From: Hahella ganghwensis DSM 17046
GTDB lineage: Bacteria > Pseudomonadota > Gammaproteobacteria > Pseudomonadales > Oleiphilaceae
Direction: 5' to 3'
Assembly: GCF_000376785.1 (NCBI RefSeq)
Contig: NZ_AQXX01000137.1
Coordinates: 1-64,000, forward strand
Length of the DNA stretch: 64,000 bases
Below, one piece after another: positions 1 through 9,249 of the stretch. Numbering within the stretch: position 1 is the stretch's first letter; the number at the start of each line of letters is the position of its first letter. The notes under the pieces were generated by a model. That model was not told the DNA's origin and made no database searches. It saw only the letters and a list, made by a program, of their open reading frames with translations. The translations under genes were made by a program, and so were the position numbers.

Positions 1-108
1 GGTTACGACAAAGTCCGCTATCGAGGCTTGGCCAAGAACAAGAGCCGGCTCTATCTGTTGGCGGCCTTCAGCAATCTGCTGATGGCAAGGAAAGAGCTGC
101 AGGTATAG
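1..108 (+). mobile_element. C-terminal end of an IS5-type transposase (partial, cut by window edge)
   Basis: Frame 1 is open from the first base to a TAG stop at 106-108. The 35 residues include the stretch YDKVRYRGLAKNKSRLYLL followed by a short helical tail. A conserved tyrosine, then an RYRGLAKN-like motif and a hydrophobic Asn-Leu-Leu-Met end, is how many IS5-group DDE transposases finish. Only the tail is visible, so intactness cannot be judged. The element lies downstream of lolD, on the opposite strand, where other proteobacteria often carry lolE or comEC; that suggests insertion-driven rearrangement. The family call rests on this short tail alone. Confidence 0.7.
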
Positions 109-194
109 GGGCAGTGAGCCCAGATGACGCCCCACAGGGGGGGAAGATCCAAAATGGCCGGAAAAACACTCTGAATATTCGGCCATATATCGTC

Positions 195-243
195 GAGAGT
201 TTGAATTACCTCAGAACCTTGGGGTTATTCAGACTCTCCCTAG
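195..243. repeat. Probable right end of the IS: subterminal inverted repeat plus CTAG
   Basis: The 16-base arms at 195-210 and 223-238 are complementary with two mismatches and enclose a 12-base loop. The right arm is followed directly by CTAG at 240-243. IS5-group elements favour a C(T/A)A(G/A) target and duplicate it, so 240-243 could be the target duplication and about 239 the outer end of the element. The left end lies outside the window, so the duplication cannot be confirmed. The hairpin could also act as a transcription stop behind the transposase gene. Confidence 0.5.
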
Positions 244-490
244 GCCTCAATTCAGTTATAATACGGCCACCTTAACTCATCAGGAACACCTTCCAAGGAA
301 CAGATGATTCTCTCCGAAGATCAATACCAATATATGAATCGTAAGACCGCCGGGAAATCTTTCTAGAACGAATAGATAAACCGGTTCCTTGTATATCCTT
401 CAAAAAGAATGTCATCCATTATTGCCCCAGTGCTGAGAACTGGCCACCCACCCTATGCACGATAATTGTAATTACCAAAATTTCTGCGGC
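244..490. other. Non-coding stretch between the IS end and lolD
   Basis: There is no convincing gene here. A TATAAT hexamer at 257-262 has no matching -35 box. A 20-codon open frame starting at 304 has no recognisable homology and is not called. On the minus strand nothing resembling the start of lolE follows the lolD stop. Confidence 0.5.
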
Positions 491-1192
491 CTACATCGAC
501 AACGAGTCAACTTCTCTAATCAAATGCCCGTCCTGCAGACGATAGCTTTTACTCATTTCCCTGGCTAACGCCGGATCATGAGTTACCAGAACAAAAGCGG
601 TCTGATTATCTTTCACCAGTTCCCACAGTAATGCCTGCACCGAATCTGCTGATTCAGGATCCAGATTACCGGTAGGCTCGTCCATCAGCACACATGAAGG
701 CCTTGGTGCTATCGCTCGTGCAATTGCCACTCGCTGGCGCTCTCCACCGGACAATTGACCGGGCTTATGAGATAGCCGATGCCCCAACCCCACTCTCTCC
801 AGCCAGGTCGCGGCCTCTTTCTGGGCTCGCGCGGGAGACTCGCCTTTGATGACCAAGGGCATAGCGACATTCTCCAACGCGGTAAATTCAGGAAGTAAAT
901 GATGAAACTGGTAAACAAACCCCACGTGTGCATTACGCAGTTTAGCCTTGGCTTTTTCTTTCAAAGAAGCGGCTTTCTGGCCCGCGATGCTTACTTCACC
1001 GCTTGTAGGCGCATCCAGCGCACCGAGTATGTTCAGCAATGTGGATTTCCCGGAACCTGAGGCTCCAACGATGGCGAGCGTCTCACCAGCGACCACATCC
1101 AGATCTATCCCTCGCAGGATGTCGATAGTCTCTTTACCCTGCACGTATGACTTGCGCACATTCTGACAGCTAAGCACCAGTTGATTACTCAT
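491..1192 (-). CDS. lolD: Lipoprotein-releasing ABC transporter ATPase LolD
   Basis: This is the cytoplasmic ATPase of the Lol complex, which extracts mature lipoproteins from the outer face of the inner membrane and hands them to LolA. The 233 residues are the usual family length. Walker A (GASGSGKST, about residue 43), the signature LSGGERQR (about 147) and Walker B with its following helix (LMDEPTGNLD, about 168) are intact, as are the Q-loop (FVYQFHHL) and the switch histidine (LVTHDPALA). The start codon overlaps the end of the upstream permease gene by 8 bases, so the two are translationally coupled. The family also contains MacB-type ATPases, but the LolC/E neighbour decides the assignment. 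Confidence 0.95.
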   Translation of the reverse strand: MSNQLVLSCQNVRKSYVQGKETIDILRGIDLDVVAGETLAIVGASGSGKSTLLNILGALDAPTSGEVSIAGQKAASLKEKAKAKLRNAHVGFVYQFHHLLPEFTALENVAMPLVIKGESPARAQKEAATWLERVGLGHRLSHKPGQLSGGERQRVAIARAIAPRPSCVLMDEPTGNLDPESADSVQALLWELVKDNQTAFVLVTHDPALAREMSKSYRLQDGHLIREVDSLSM

Positions 1193-2426
1193 AACGCAGC
1201 GCCTCCGCAGGTTCTATTTTGGACGCCCGATAGGCTGGATAGATTGTGGCAAGGAAACTGATCGACAACGTACAGGCGCTGATTATCCCAACATCCGCCC
1301 ATTGCAACTCAGATGGCAGATAGCTGATGAAATAAACATCCGAGCTCAAAAATTGCGTACCAAGCATATCTTCAATGCCAGCGATCATTCCGCTGATATT
1401 GGTGGCCAGAAGTACACCAAGCAATACTCCAATTCCAGTTCCGATCACGCCGATGAAGGTGCCCTGCACCATAAAGATTTTCAGAATTTCTCCCGGCGTA
1501 GCTCCCATGGTCCTCAGAATGGCAATATCCGCCTTTTTATCGGTTACCACCATGACCAGCGTCGACACAATATTGAATGCGGCTACCGCAATGATAAACA
1601 TGAGCAAAAGGCCCACCATGGTCTTTTCCATCCGGATCGCCTGGAACAGATTGCCGTGTGTTCTGGTCCAATCGCTTGCGTAGTATCCACTGCCCAACTC
1701 ACTGGCAATTCCCCAAGCGACCTTCTGAGATGCAAACAGATTTTCCATCCGTAAACGCAACCCTTCGATAGAATTCCCAAGCCGTTTGAGCTTGGCGGCG
1801 TCGTCAATGTGGATCATCGCCAAAGTACCATCGAGCTCTGCCCCTACGCTGAAAATTCCCACTACGGTTAAACGCTTCATTCGAGGAAAGACGCCTGCAG
1901 GAGTGATCGAGGCTTCCGGTAGAATTACGGTGACTTTATCGCCAACCCGCGCTCGAAGCGACCGGGCCAGAAGATCGCCAACAATAATACCGAACTCTCC
2001 GGGTTTAAGATCCGTCAGACTTCCCTGCATCATATGATTCTGGACAATGGAAACATCCTGTTCGGCGACAGGGTCAATACCGTTCATCAGAATCCCATGC
2101 ACGTTACCTTCAGCTGTGGCCATCCCCTGGGCCTGAATAAACGGAGCCACCCCCTCTACACCGGGAGTCTCCCCGATCCTGCATTTCAGCTCCTGCCAGT
2201 TAGTCATTGGAGAATAACTTTTCACCACTGCATGAGGCACCATACCAAGAATTCTCTGCCGCAGTTCACGGTCAAACCCATTCATCACAGACATCACGGT
2301 AATCAATACCAGAACTCCCAGTATCAATCCGATCATTGATGTGAGTGATATAAATGAAATGAAGTGGTTATCGCGCTTTGCCGCGGTATATCGCAAGCCA
2401 ATAAACAGGCTCAGGGGTTTATACAT
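1185..2426 (-). CDS. lolC: Lipoprotein-releasing system transmembrane protein, LolC/LolE family
   Basis: This is the membrane subunit of the Lol lipoprotein-release complex. It has 413 residues: one membrane segment near residues 25-47, a large periplasmic domain of about 220 residues, then three membrane segments after residue 270. The start IGLRYTAAKRDNHFISFISL and the end PAYRASKIEPAEALRYE are characteristic of LolC/LolE. The cytoplasmic coupling region DIAILRTMGATPGEI is present. Only one such permease gene accompanies lolD here, where the E. coli locus has lolC, lolD and lolE. The protein could therefore be LolC with lolE elsewhere, or the single LolF-type permease of LolDF systems. The symbol is assigned on the LolC-like features and is uncertain at that level. 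Confidence 0.88.
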   Translation of the reverse strand: MYKPLSLFIGLRYTAAKRDNHFISFISLTSMIGLILGVLVLITVMSVMNGFDRELRQRILGMVPHAVVKSYSPMTNWQELKCRIGETPGVEGVAPFIQAQGMATAEGNVHGILMNGIDPVAEQDVSIVQNHMMQGSLTDLKPGEFGIIVGDLLARSLRARVGDKVTVILPEASITPAGVFPRMKRLTVVGIFSVGAELDGTLAMIHIDDAAKLKRLGNSIEGLRLRMENLFASQKVAWGIASELGSGYYASDWTRTHGNLFQAIRMEKTMVGLLLMFIIAVAAFNIVSTLVMVVTDKKADIAILRTMGATPGEILKIFMVQGTFIGVIGTGIGVLLGVLLATNISGMIAGIEDMLGTQFLSSDVYFISYLPSELQWADVGIISACTLSISFLATIYPAYRASKIEPAEALRYE

Positions 2427-2650
2427 TAACTATCAACTTTTCAATGTTAATTAATCGATATAGATCCATTGGTTCGCTCGATTCCAGGTGCATCTTTCCC
2501 GAATCCGGGTAAATTTATCCAGAACTTCAAACAAGGAGTTCCAGACAAAAGGTCGTCTGAAATAGACCAATGTGATTTCCCAAAATGGCGTAAGACTATA
2601 ATCTATTGGAATTCCAAGCACTACTACGGTTAGTTAATTTCGTCCTAGAC

Positions 2651-2664
2651 TGTATAAGAGACAG
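2651..2664 (+). other. 14-base match to the Tn5 mosaic end / Nextera adapter
   Basis: The bases TGTATAAGAGACAG are identical to the inner 14 bases of the 19-bp Tn5 mosaic end; the outer five bases differ. The match lies 65 bases upstream of the PilZ start codon. It may be chance, a natural Tn5-like end, or a trace of tagmentation adapter left by an assembly join. No transposase gene is near it. Confidence 0.35.
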
Positions 2665-2728
2665 TAAAAAAGCTTGGCGCTTCAAGATTAATGATGTTTT
2701 ATATTCAGATTACACCGAAGGACTGTTC

Positions 2729-3322
2729 ATGACACAAAGAGGTATGCCTGATAATCGTCGGGATTTTTTTCGCATCAAGGACAAAGGCCTTGTAGATTAC
2801 GTCCTTTACGATGATCTCGCCCCGGGCTTTGAAAAGTTCTTCAGGCACCCGGCATACTTTGAGCTGATTAATGAGCTACAGGCATTGGATGTAGAGTTCC
2901 AGCACATGCTCACCCATATTCCTGATAGCGACCGAACAGCGGCAGCGCTTATCAAAATATTGAACAAGAAGGTCGACCTGATCGCCAGAACCGTGACCAT
3001 GGTGGAATCAGAGATTTCTGAAGACAGTATTCAGGAAATGGATATCAGTGAAGGAGGAATGGCATTCTTTTCCTCTTCGGAGCTTCGAATCGGCCAAAAA
3101 ATGGCAATTAAGTTCACCGCCATTCCTGCATATCTTTCGGTTGCCTCTCTGGCTGAGGTTGTATCTTGCGATCCTCTCACTACAGAAGAAACCTCTTCCT
3201 CTAGCAGATACCAGATACGCGTCAATTTTATTGATCTTGATGAGCACCAACGTCAGTTGATTGCCAGACATATATTGAAAACGCAGCAGCAGGCACGTCG
3301 CAGACAGTTATCAGAAAATTGA
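2729..3322 (+). CDS. PilZ-domain protein
   Basis: This is a likely cyclic-di-GMP-binding protein of 197 residues. The frame is open from 2606, but the ATG at 2729 is preceded by AAGGA at a good distance, and the protein then begins MTQRGMPDNRRDFFRIKD, as PilZ proteins of this layout usually do. The RxxxR half of the binding motif is RDFFR near residue 11, and the second half (DISEGG, about residue 108) starts the C-terminal beta-barrel. A helical segment lies between the two, so the RxxxR sits far from the barrel, as in PilZ proteins with an N-terminal helical extension. The gene stands alone, divergent from lolC. Its effector target cannot be read from the sequence. Confidence 0.8.
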   Translation: MTQRGMPDNRRDFFRIKDKGLVDYVLYDDLAPGFEKFFRHPAYFELINELQALDVEFQHMLTHIPDSDRTAAALIKILNKKVDLIARTVTMVESEISEDSIQEMDISEGGMAFFSSSELRIGQKMAIKFTAIPAYLSVASLAEVVSCDPLTTEETSSSSRYQIRVNFIDLDEHQRQLIARHILKTQQQARRRQLSEN

Positions 3323-3484
3323 GACGACTGAATCAGGGTGAACAAAGCTGACCCTAAATGTTAGACAAACATGCGACAGTTCAAAAGTTTAAGGCTACAC
3401 TCTAATAAGATTGTTAAGATTTCCATTATAGTACCCGGTAAGTACCGCATATTTAGTAACAAACTGTTTTAATAGGAAAAACCG

Positions 3485-3787
3485 ATGCAACCTCAACACA
3501 CATTCAAGCTGGGTCGAGCTCTGGCCTGTTGTCTGCTGGTAGCAGCCTCATTGACCACAAATGCCGACGAAATCAAAACTCCGGTAATGAACCAGGCTGA
3601 CCGACAGATGGTTAACCTTCCCAGAACCGGCCAGGACATGAATTCCGTAGAATCCCAGTTCGGCAATCCGGTTTCAAGAAAAGGCCCGGTTGGCACCCCG
3701 CCGATCACTGTGTGGGAATATCCTGGCTATACGGTTTATTTTGAAGGCCAGCATGTGATACACACAGTTCTTAAGCCGTCCAAGTAA
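3485..3787 (+). CDS. Small exported protein with a BamE/OmlA-like repeat
   Basis: A 100-residue protein with an N-terminal signal peptide: Lys/Arg-containing start, hydrophobic core at about residues 11-24, likely cleavage after TTNA at about residue 27. The mature part contains PRTGQDMNSVESQFGNP and ends with WEYPGYTVYFEGQHVIHTV. A 'G-x-x-M-x-x-V-x-x-x-F-G-x-P' helix-turn followed by short beta strands is the fold of the SmpA/OmlA (BamE) group and of similar small periplasmic proteins. There is no lipobox cysteine, so it should be soluble in the periplasm. It starts 47 bases before aguA on the same strand and may share its transcript. Function unknown. Confidence 0.8.
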   Translation: MQPQHTFKLGRALACCLLVAASLTTNADEIKTPVMNQADRQMVNLPRTGQDMNSVESQFGNPVSRKGPVGTPPITVWEYPGYTVYFEGQHVIHTVLKPSK

Positions 3788-3833
3788 CCCTGAAAGACAT
3801 CAATATCGACCAATTATCATTTCGGAAGTATCA

Positions 3834-4868
3834 GTGAGCAATATCGTCTTACCCGCTGAATGGGCCCCCCAATGCGCCGTACTATTAACCTGGCCGCACG
3901 AACAGACAGATTGGGCAGATAATCTGGCTCAAGTCGAAAACACTTTTCTTGAGATAGCCAGAGCGATATGCAAGTACCAAAATCTCATCATCAGCTGCCA
4001 GTCTTTCGACAGTCTGGAGAGAATTGCCGACGCACTATCCGCCGCCAACATTCCTCCGGAAAAAGTGGGACTATTCTGCGTTCCGTCCAATGACAGCTGG
4101 TGTCGTGATCACGGCCCGATCACCGTCTATGACGGCCACACTCCCGTGCTGCTGGACTTCCGTTTTAATGCTTGGGGTGGAAAGTTTGATTATGAAAAGG
4201 ATGACCAGATTACCACCAGTCTGCTAGAACTCGGCGCCTTCGATGGAGCTGCCATTCGCCATATTCCTTACATTCTTGAGGGCGGCTCGGTTGAATCTGA
4301 TGGCAAAGGCACCATCATGACAGCCTCCGAGTGTGTCCTGACATCCACCCGTAATCCGGACGCCACTAAAGCCTCCGTGGAATCCAGTTTCAAGGAATAT
4401 TTTGGCGCTAACCGAGTCCTCTGGCTTGATCACGGCTATTTGGCAGGTGACGATACGGACAGCCATATCGACACTTTGGCCAGATTTTGCGATGAAGAAA
4501 CCATCTGCTACGTTCAGTGTAATGACACGGAAGACGAACATTACGACGCACTGAAGAAAATGGAGCAACAGCTCCAGGCAGCCAGAACCGCCGACAACAG
4601 ACCCTACAGGCTGGTTCCTCTTCCTATGGCAGAAGCCTGTTTTGATGACGAAGGTCAGCGGTTGCCTGCTACCTATGCCAACTTCCTTATTATCAACGGT
4701 GCAGTATTACTCCCCGTCTACGGCGTACCTCAAGACCAGGAAGCAATCAGCCAAATAAAGTTCTGCTTTCCGGATCGAACAATTGAGACAATTGATTGCC
4801 GCAGCTTGATAGAACAACACGGCAGCCTCCACTGTGTCACCATGCAGCTTCCTGATGGCGTCATTTAA
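3834..4868 (+). CDS. aguA: Agmatine deiminase
   Basis: Hydrolyses agmatine to N-carbamoylputrescine and ammonia, the second step of the arginine decarboxylase route to putrescine. The 344 residues are close to the usual 340-370 of the porphyromonas-type peptidylarginine deiminase family. The substrate-binding Asp/Arg motif NDSWCRDHGPITV (about residue 85), the Glu-Gly-Gly-Ser motif ILEGGSVESDG (about 147), the catalytic histidine in DHGYLAGDDTDSHID (about 200) and the nucleophilic cysteine in GSLHCVTMQLP near the C-terminus are all present. Translation starts with GTG. N-carbamoylputrescine amidohydrolase (aguB), usually adjacent, is absent from the window, so the next step must be encoded elsewhere. 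Confidence 0.93.
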   Translation: MSNIVLPAEWAPQCAVLLTWPHEQTDWADNLAQVENTFLEIARAICKYQNLIISCQSFDSLERIADALSAANIPPEKVGLFCVPSNDSWCRDHGPITVYDGHTPVLLDFRFNAWGGKFDYEKDDQITTSLLELGAFDGAAIRHIPYILEGGSVESDGKGTIMTASECVLTSTRNPDATKASVESSFKEYFGANRVLWLDHGYLAGDDTDSHIDTLARFCDEETICYVQCNDTEDEHYDALKKMEQQLQAARTADNRPYRLVPLPMAEACFDDEGQRLPATYANFLIINGAVLLPVYGVPQDQEAISQIKFCFPDRTIETIDCRSLIEQHGSLHCVTMQLPDGVI

Positions 4869-4894
4869 ACAGTCAAAGACTTGATCGGTTAACC

Positions 4895-5803
4895 ATGACA
4901 ACATTAATCAACAGGACGATAGACCAGATTGGAACCATTGTTCTGGGCAAACATCAGCAAATAAAGCTGGCACTGGCCTGCCTGTTGTGTGAAGGACATT
5001 TGCTCATTGAAGATCTGCCCGGTATGGGAAAGACCACACTCTCCCATGCCATAGCACAAAGTCTGGGTCTGAGCTACAACAGAATACAGTTCACCAGTGA
5101 CCTACTTCCTTCAGATCTTATTGGTATTAATCTGTTTGATCGCAATAAATCAGAGTTCACTTTTCACAAGGGTCCATTATTTGCACAGCTGGTATTGGCC
5201 GATGAAATCAACCGGTCAACCCCCAAAGCACAAAGTGCTCTGCTGGAAGCCATGGAAGAGAGGCAGATTAGCGTTGAAGGGACAACCTACCCTCTACCCC
5301 GACCATTCTTTGTGATCGCGACACAAAATCCGACGGAACAATCCGGTACGTTTTTACTGCCGGAATCGCAAATGGATCGCTTTTTCATGCGTATCCATCT
5401 GGGATATCCCACACCGGAAGCAGAGAGGGAATTGCTGCTTGGTCATGACAGAACCGCCTTACTCCAGGCATTAACCCCCAGCATGACCTCCGAGGAACTC
5501 ATGAGCCTTCAACTCCTGGTACCACAGGTGAAATGTACTGACGCGCTGATTGACTATGTACAGCGTATTATCAGTTACACCCGGCAGGATGCAGAGTTTA
5601 AGGACGGACTTTCCCCGCGAGGAGGTATCGCCCTTCTTAGAGCGGCAAAGGCCTGGGCCTTGATAGAAGGGCGCGAGCACGTTCTTCCCGATGACATCCA
5701 GGTCGTTCTCCCATCGGTTATAGAGCATCGGCTCGGCGGCTCCAGCAAATCTGACCACTACCCTCTAAGCACCAAAGTCTTGAGAGAAGTGGAAGTAGTC
5801 TAG
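4895..5803 (+). CDS. MoxR-family AAA+ ATPase
   Basis: A chaperone-like AAA+ ATPase of 302 residues. Walker A is EDLPGMGKTT (about residue 42), Walker B VLADEINRSTPK (about 105), and sensor 1 and the arginine finger lie in VIATQNPTEQSG and ESQMDRFFMR; the family signature LLEAMEERQ is present. MoxR proteins normally sit directly upstream of a DUF58 gene and a transglutaminase-like gene and help assemble a partner complex. Here the next gene is trxB, 279 bases on, so this copy is an orphan. It begins 26 bases after aguA and may be co-transcribed with it. The partner protein cannot be named. Confidence 0.88.
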   Translation: MTTLINRTIDQIGTIVLGKHQQIKLALACLLCEGHLLIEDLPGMGKTTLSHAIAQSLGLSYNRIQFTSDLLPSDLIGINLFDRNKSEFTFHKGPLFAQLVLADEINRSTPKAQSALLEAMEERQISVEGTTYPLPRPFFVIATQNPTEQSGTFLLPESQMDRFFMRIHLGYPTPEAERELLLGHDRTALLQALTPSMTSEELMSLQLLVPQVKCTDALIDYVQRIISYTRQDAEFKDGLSPRGGIALLRAAKAWALIEGREHVLPDDIQVVLPSVIEHRLGGSSKSDHYPLSTKVLREVEVV

Positions 5804-6067
5804 GAAATCACCGATATTACCCTTCGTCAGTAGCCCTAAACGCCAGGGAATCTCTGCAAATCCAACTACCAGATTTTCAACACTTTGCTTTCCTTTTCAG
5901 GCCCGCTCATTCATGTCCCGGACTTTCTGCTGTGCAGATAGATTGCTCCAACCAATATGGTTCATTGGTTAAATTTATCAATTCTCTCTTGGAATTGTGA
6001 TACCTTTACCGCATTTATTTAGGGGGTACTGGTGCACACCATTCCCGAAACAACCACTTTTCGTTAG

Positions 6068-7030
<963 letters not shown>

Positions 7031-7223
7031 TGCCTCAGAGCCGACCTGCAGAGTTTAGATTCTTTAACTGAATAGAATCGCTTCAGCTCTGGACACAACT
7101 ACCGGCTCCCCCTATCCTTCCCGACCGGAGTTGCATTACGCATCTCCGGTTTCCTTTTTAAAATAGCCAGACCTACTGATATTCTGTCTACAGTTACTAT
7201 TAATAAAACTCTATTGACTCAAA

Positions 7224-7922
7224 ATGACTGAACTCGCATGGCTTGACCGAGAGATAATGTTCCCGCATCCGAGTACAGCTCTGGAAGACCCCAACGGTCT
7301 GCTCTGTATGGGAGGGGATCTCAGCCCAGAGAGACTGCTCCGGGCGTACAGAATGGGAATATTCCCCTGGTTCAGCGATGACCAGCCCATTCTTTGGTGG
7401 TCCCCGGACCCTCGCTGCACCCTTGAATTTAATAACCTTCATATATCCAGGAGCATGCGTAGAACTTTCAATAGTCAGCGGTTTCAATTCTCATTTGATA
7501 CATCATTTGAAAGTGTCATTCAGGCCTGCGCCGAGCCACGAAGTTACTGCTCTGACACCTGGATCACTCATGATATGCAACTGGCCTACATTTACCTGGC
7601 AAGGCTCGGATTTGCCCACTGCATAGAAGTCTGGGAGGGAGAAAACCTTGTAGGGGGGTTATATGGCATTGCCATGGGAAGATGCTTTTTCGGAGAATCC
7701 ATGTTTTCCAGGCAAACCAACGCTTCTAAAGCCGCTTTTATTGTACTGGCCAAACACTTAGAGGCTTGGGGCTACAGCCTATTTGACTGCCAGGTTCCCA
7801 ACCCCCATCTGCTCAGCCTGGGAGCCACATCTACCCCGAGGGACAAGTTTTTGACTATACTTGCAGAAAATATCGATCATAACCTGAGCCATGAGTGGTT
7901 GATCGATCGGAACCTCATTTGA
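7224..7922 (+). CDS. aat: Leucyl/phenylalanyl-tRNA-protein transferase
   Basis: Transfers Leu or Phe from tRNA to proteins with N-terminal Lys or Arg, making them N-degron substrates for ClpS-ClpAP. It has 232 residues, the normal length. Family motifs seen are FPHPSTALEDPNGLLCMGGD at the N-terminus, YRMGIFPWFSDDQPILWWSP (about residue 42), and GGLYGIAMGRCFFGESMFSR (about 147). It is followed by bpt with a 135-base gap. The adaptor clpS and unfoldase clpA lie 1.3-4.7 kb further on, so all N-degron parts are grouped here. Confidence 0.97.
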   Translation: MTELAWLDREIMFPHPSTALEDPNGLLCMGGDLSPERLLRAYRMGIFPWFSDDQPILWWSPDPRCTLEFNNLHISRSMRRTFNSQRFQFSFDTSFESVIQACAEPRSYCSDTWITHDMQLAYIYLARLGFAHCIEVWEGENLVGGLYGIAMGRCFFGESMFSRQTNASKAAFIVLAKHLEAWGYSLFDCQVPNPHLLSLGATSTPRDKFLTILAENIDHNLSHEWLIDRNLI

Positions 7923-8057
7923 TAGAGCCAGAGGCTCTGCAATACATATGAGTAGCGCAGCGTCTCCCGCCAATAAAAAACAGGCTCCCGATGCAGAGCA
8001 TCGCTATCCAATGATAGTTTCGGCCCATGTGCCCGAGAACCAGCGAGAGTAAGTTCC

Positions 8058-8762
8058 ATGTCAAACATGCGCACACTGGTGTTTTACGCAACTCCGGAAC
8101 ATCCATGCAGTTATCTAGAGGATCGGCTAGCCACCACAATGTTTGTTGATCCAAAAGCCAATGTGGATCAGACACTTTACACAAGACTATCGCAGCTCGG
8201 TTTTCGCCGTAGCGGCCACCATTACTACAAACCACGGTGCAACGGATGCAACGCCTGCATTCCGGTTAGAATACCAGTCGAGAAGTTTGAACCAAGTCGC
8301 AGCCAGACAAGAACCTGGAACAAAAACCAGGACCTGGAAGTTATTCGATGCGAACCCCGCTTCTACCAGGATCATTTTTCGCTATACCAGCGCTACATCA
8401 ATGAACGTCATCGTGATGGAGACATGTTTCCGCCCACGCTCGATCAATATGAATCCTTTCTACTTGAGTCACGCAAGGAAACTCAATTTGTAGAGTTTCG
8501 ATATGAGTCGAAACTGATGGGAGTCGCAGTGACCGATACCACTGAAGACGGCCTATCATCGATTTATACTTTTTTTGATCCCGCCGAGACAAAACGGGCA
8601 TTAGGCGTGTTCGGAATACTCTGGCAGATTGAAGAAGCCAAACGTAGACATCTACCCTACCTTTACCTGGGATACTGGATAAGAAACTGCGACAAAATGT
8701 CCTATAAAACCAATTACCGGCCAATTGAGGTACTGGTCAGGGACAATTGGGTCAGCATTTAA
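8058..8762 (+). CDS. bpt: Aspartate/glutamate leucyltransferase (arginyltransferase homologue)
   Basis: Bpt adds Leu to proteins with N-terminal Asp or Glu, the second bacterial N-degron branch. The 234 residues begin with an extended N-terminal domain carrying the cysteine cluster CNGCNAC (about residue 56), followed by PVRI and the GNAT-like C-terminal core with YTFFDPAETKRALGVFGIL and YLYLGYWIRNCDKMSYK. These are the conserved blocks of the bacterial Ate1/Bpt family. A second in-frame ATG lies three codons downstream (MSNM), so the start could shift slightly. Confidence 0.95.
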   Translation: MSNMRTLVFYATPEHPCSYLEDRLATTMFVDPKANVDQTLYTRLSQLGFRRSGHHYYKPRCNGCNACIPVRIPVEKFEPSRSQTRTWNKNQDLEVIRCEPRFYQDHFSLYQRYINERHRDGDMFPPTLDQYESFLLESRKETQFVEFRYESKLMGVAVTDTTEDGLSSIYTFFDPAETKRALGVFGILWQIEEAKRRHLPYLYLGYWIRNCDKMSYKTNYRPIEVLVRDNWVSI

Positions 8763-8878
8763 CGCCTCTTCTCAGATTGCACTTTGCACTTTGGTTATAA
8801 TTAAGGCAAAATTCGCACTCCTAAATTTAGGCCGTGCTGTATCGTTATATATTTCACAACCTTTATAACTGGTTAATA

Positions 8879-8887
8879 TGTTATAAT
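8879..8887 (+). promoter_or_regulatory. Extended -10 promoter element for infA
   Basis: TGTTATAAT is a perfect -10 hexamer (8882-8887) with the TG of an extended -10 element. No good -35 box is seen at 16-18 bases. Transcription would begin near 8894, giving an untranslated leader of about 46 bases with AACGAGG before the infA ATG. Confidence 0.5.
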
Positions 8888-8939
8888 TGACCTATTGACG
8901 ACAGCGCTTATGTATCATCATTAACGAGGATTCTGCTGA

Positions 8940-9158
8940 ATGGCGAAAGAAGGCAATATAGAAATGGAAGGGACCATTATCGACACCCTTCCCAATACGA
9001 TGTTTCGGGTTGAGCTGGAAAACGGCCACGTCGTAACCGCTCACATTTCAGGCAAAATGCGGAAAAACTACATCCGTATTCTGACTGGCGATAAAGTCAA
9101 AGTTGAAATGACTCCTTACGACCTGAGCAAAGGCAGGATCGTATACCGCGCCCGTTAA
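8940..9158 (+). CDS. infA: Translation initiation factor IF-1
   Basis: A 72-residue S1-like OB-fold protein that binds the ribosomal A site during initiation. The sequence [20 protein letters not shown], with [19 protein letters not shown] and the end [10 protein letters not shown], is near-identical in pattern to IF-1 of other gammaproteobacteria, where position 1 is MAKE and the tail is KGRI(V/T)(Y/F)R. It is separated from clpA by a strong terminator. Confidence 0.98.
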   Translation: MAKEGNIEMEGTIIDTLPNTMFRVELENGHVVTAHISGKMRKNYIRILTGDKVKVEMTPYDLSKGRIVYRAR

Positions 9159-9178
9159 TATCTCGCCTTTTCAGCATT

Positions 9179-9206
9179 AAAAAAGGGGCTTTTCAGCCCC
9201 TTTTTT
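9179..9206. terminator. Bidirectional intrinsic terminator between infA and clpA
   Basis: Two perfect 12-base arms (9179-9190 and 9195-9206) enclose a TTTC loop, and the arms end in A and T runs. The hairpin therefore has a U-tract when read from either strand. It lies between the convergent infA and clpA genes and should stop both. Confidence 0.92.
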
Positions 9207-9249
9207 ATTTTCCCTATCCCATTAACTGGGACTCACCAACAAAGACCAG

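Noticed and set aside
304-366. A 20-codon open frame starting ATG ATT CTC with AAGGAA before it
   Set aside because: Too short, no recognisable family and no promoter; likely chance after the IS end.
2606-2728. N-terminal extension of the PilZ gene upstream of the ATG at 2729
   Set aside because: The extension spans the Tn5-like 14-mer, has no matching ribosome site and is absent from the usual start of such proteins.
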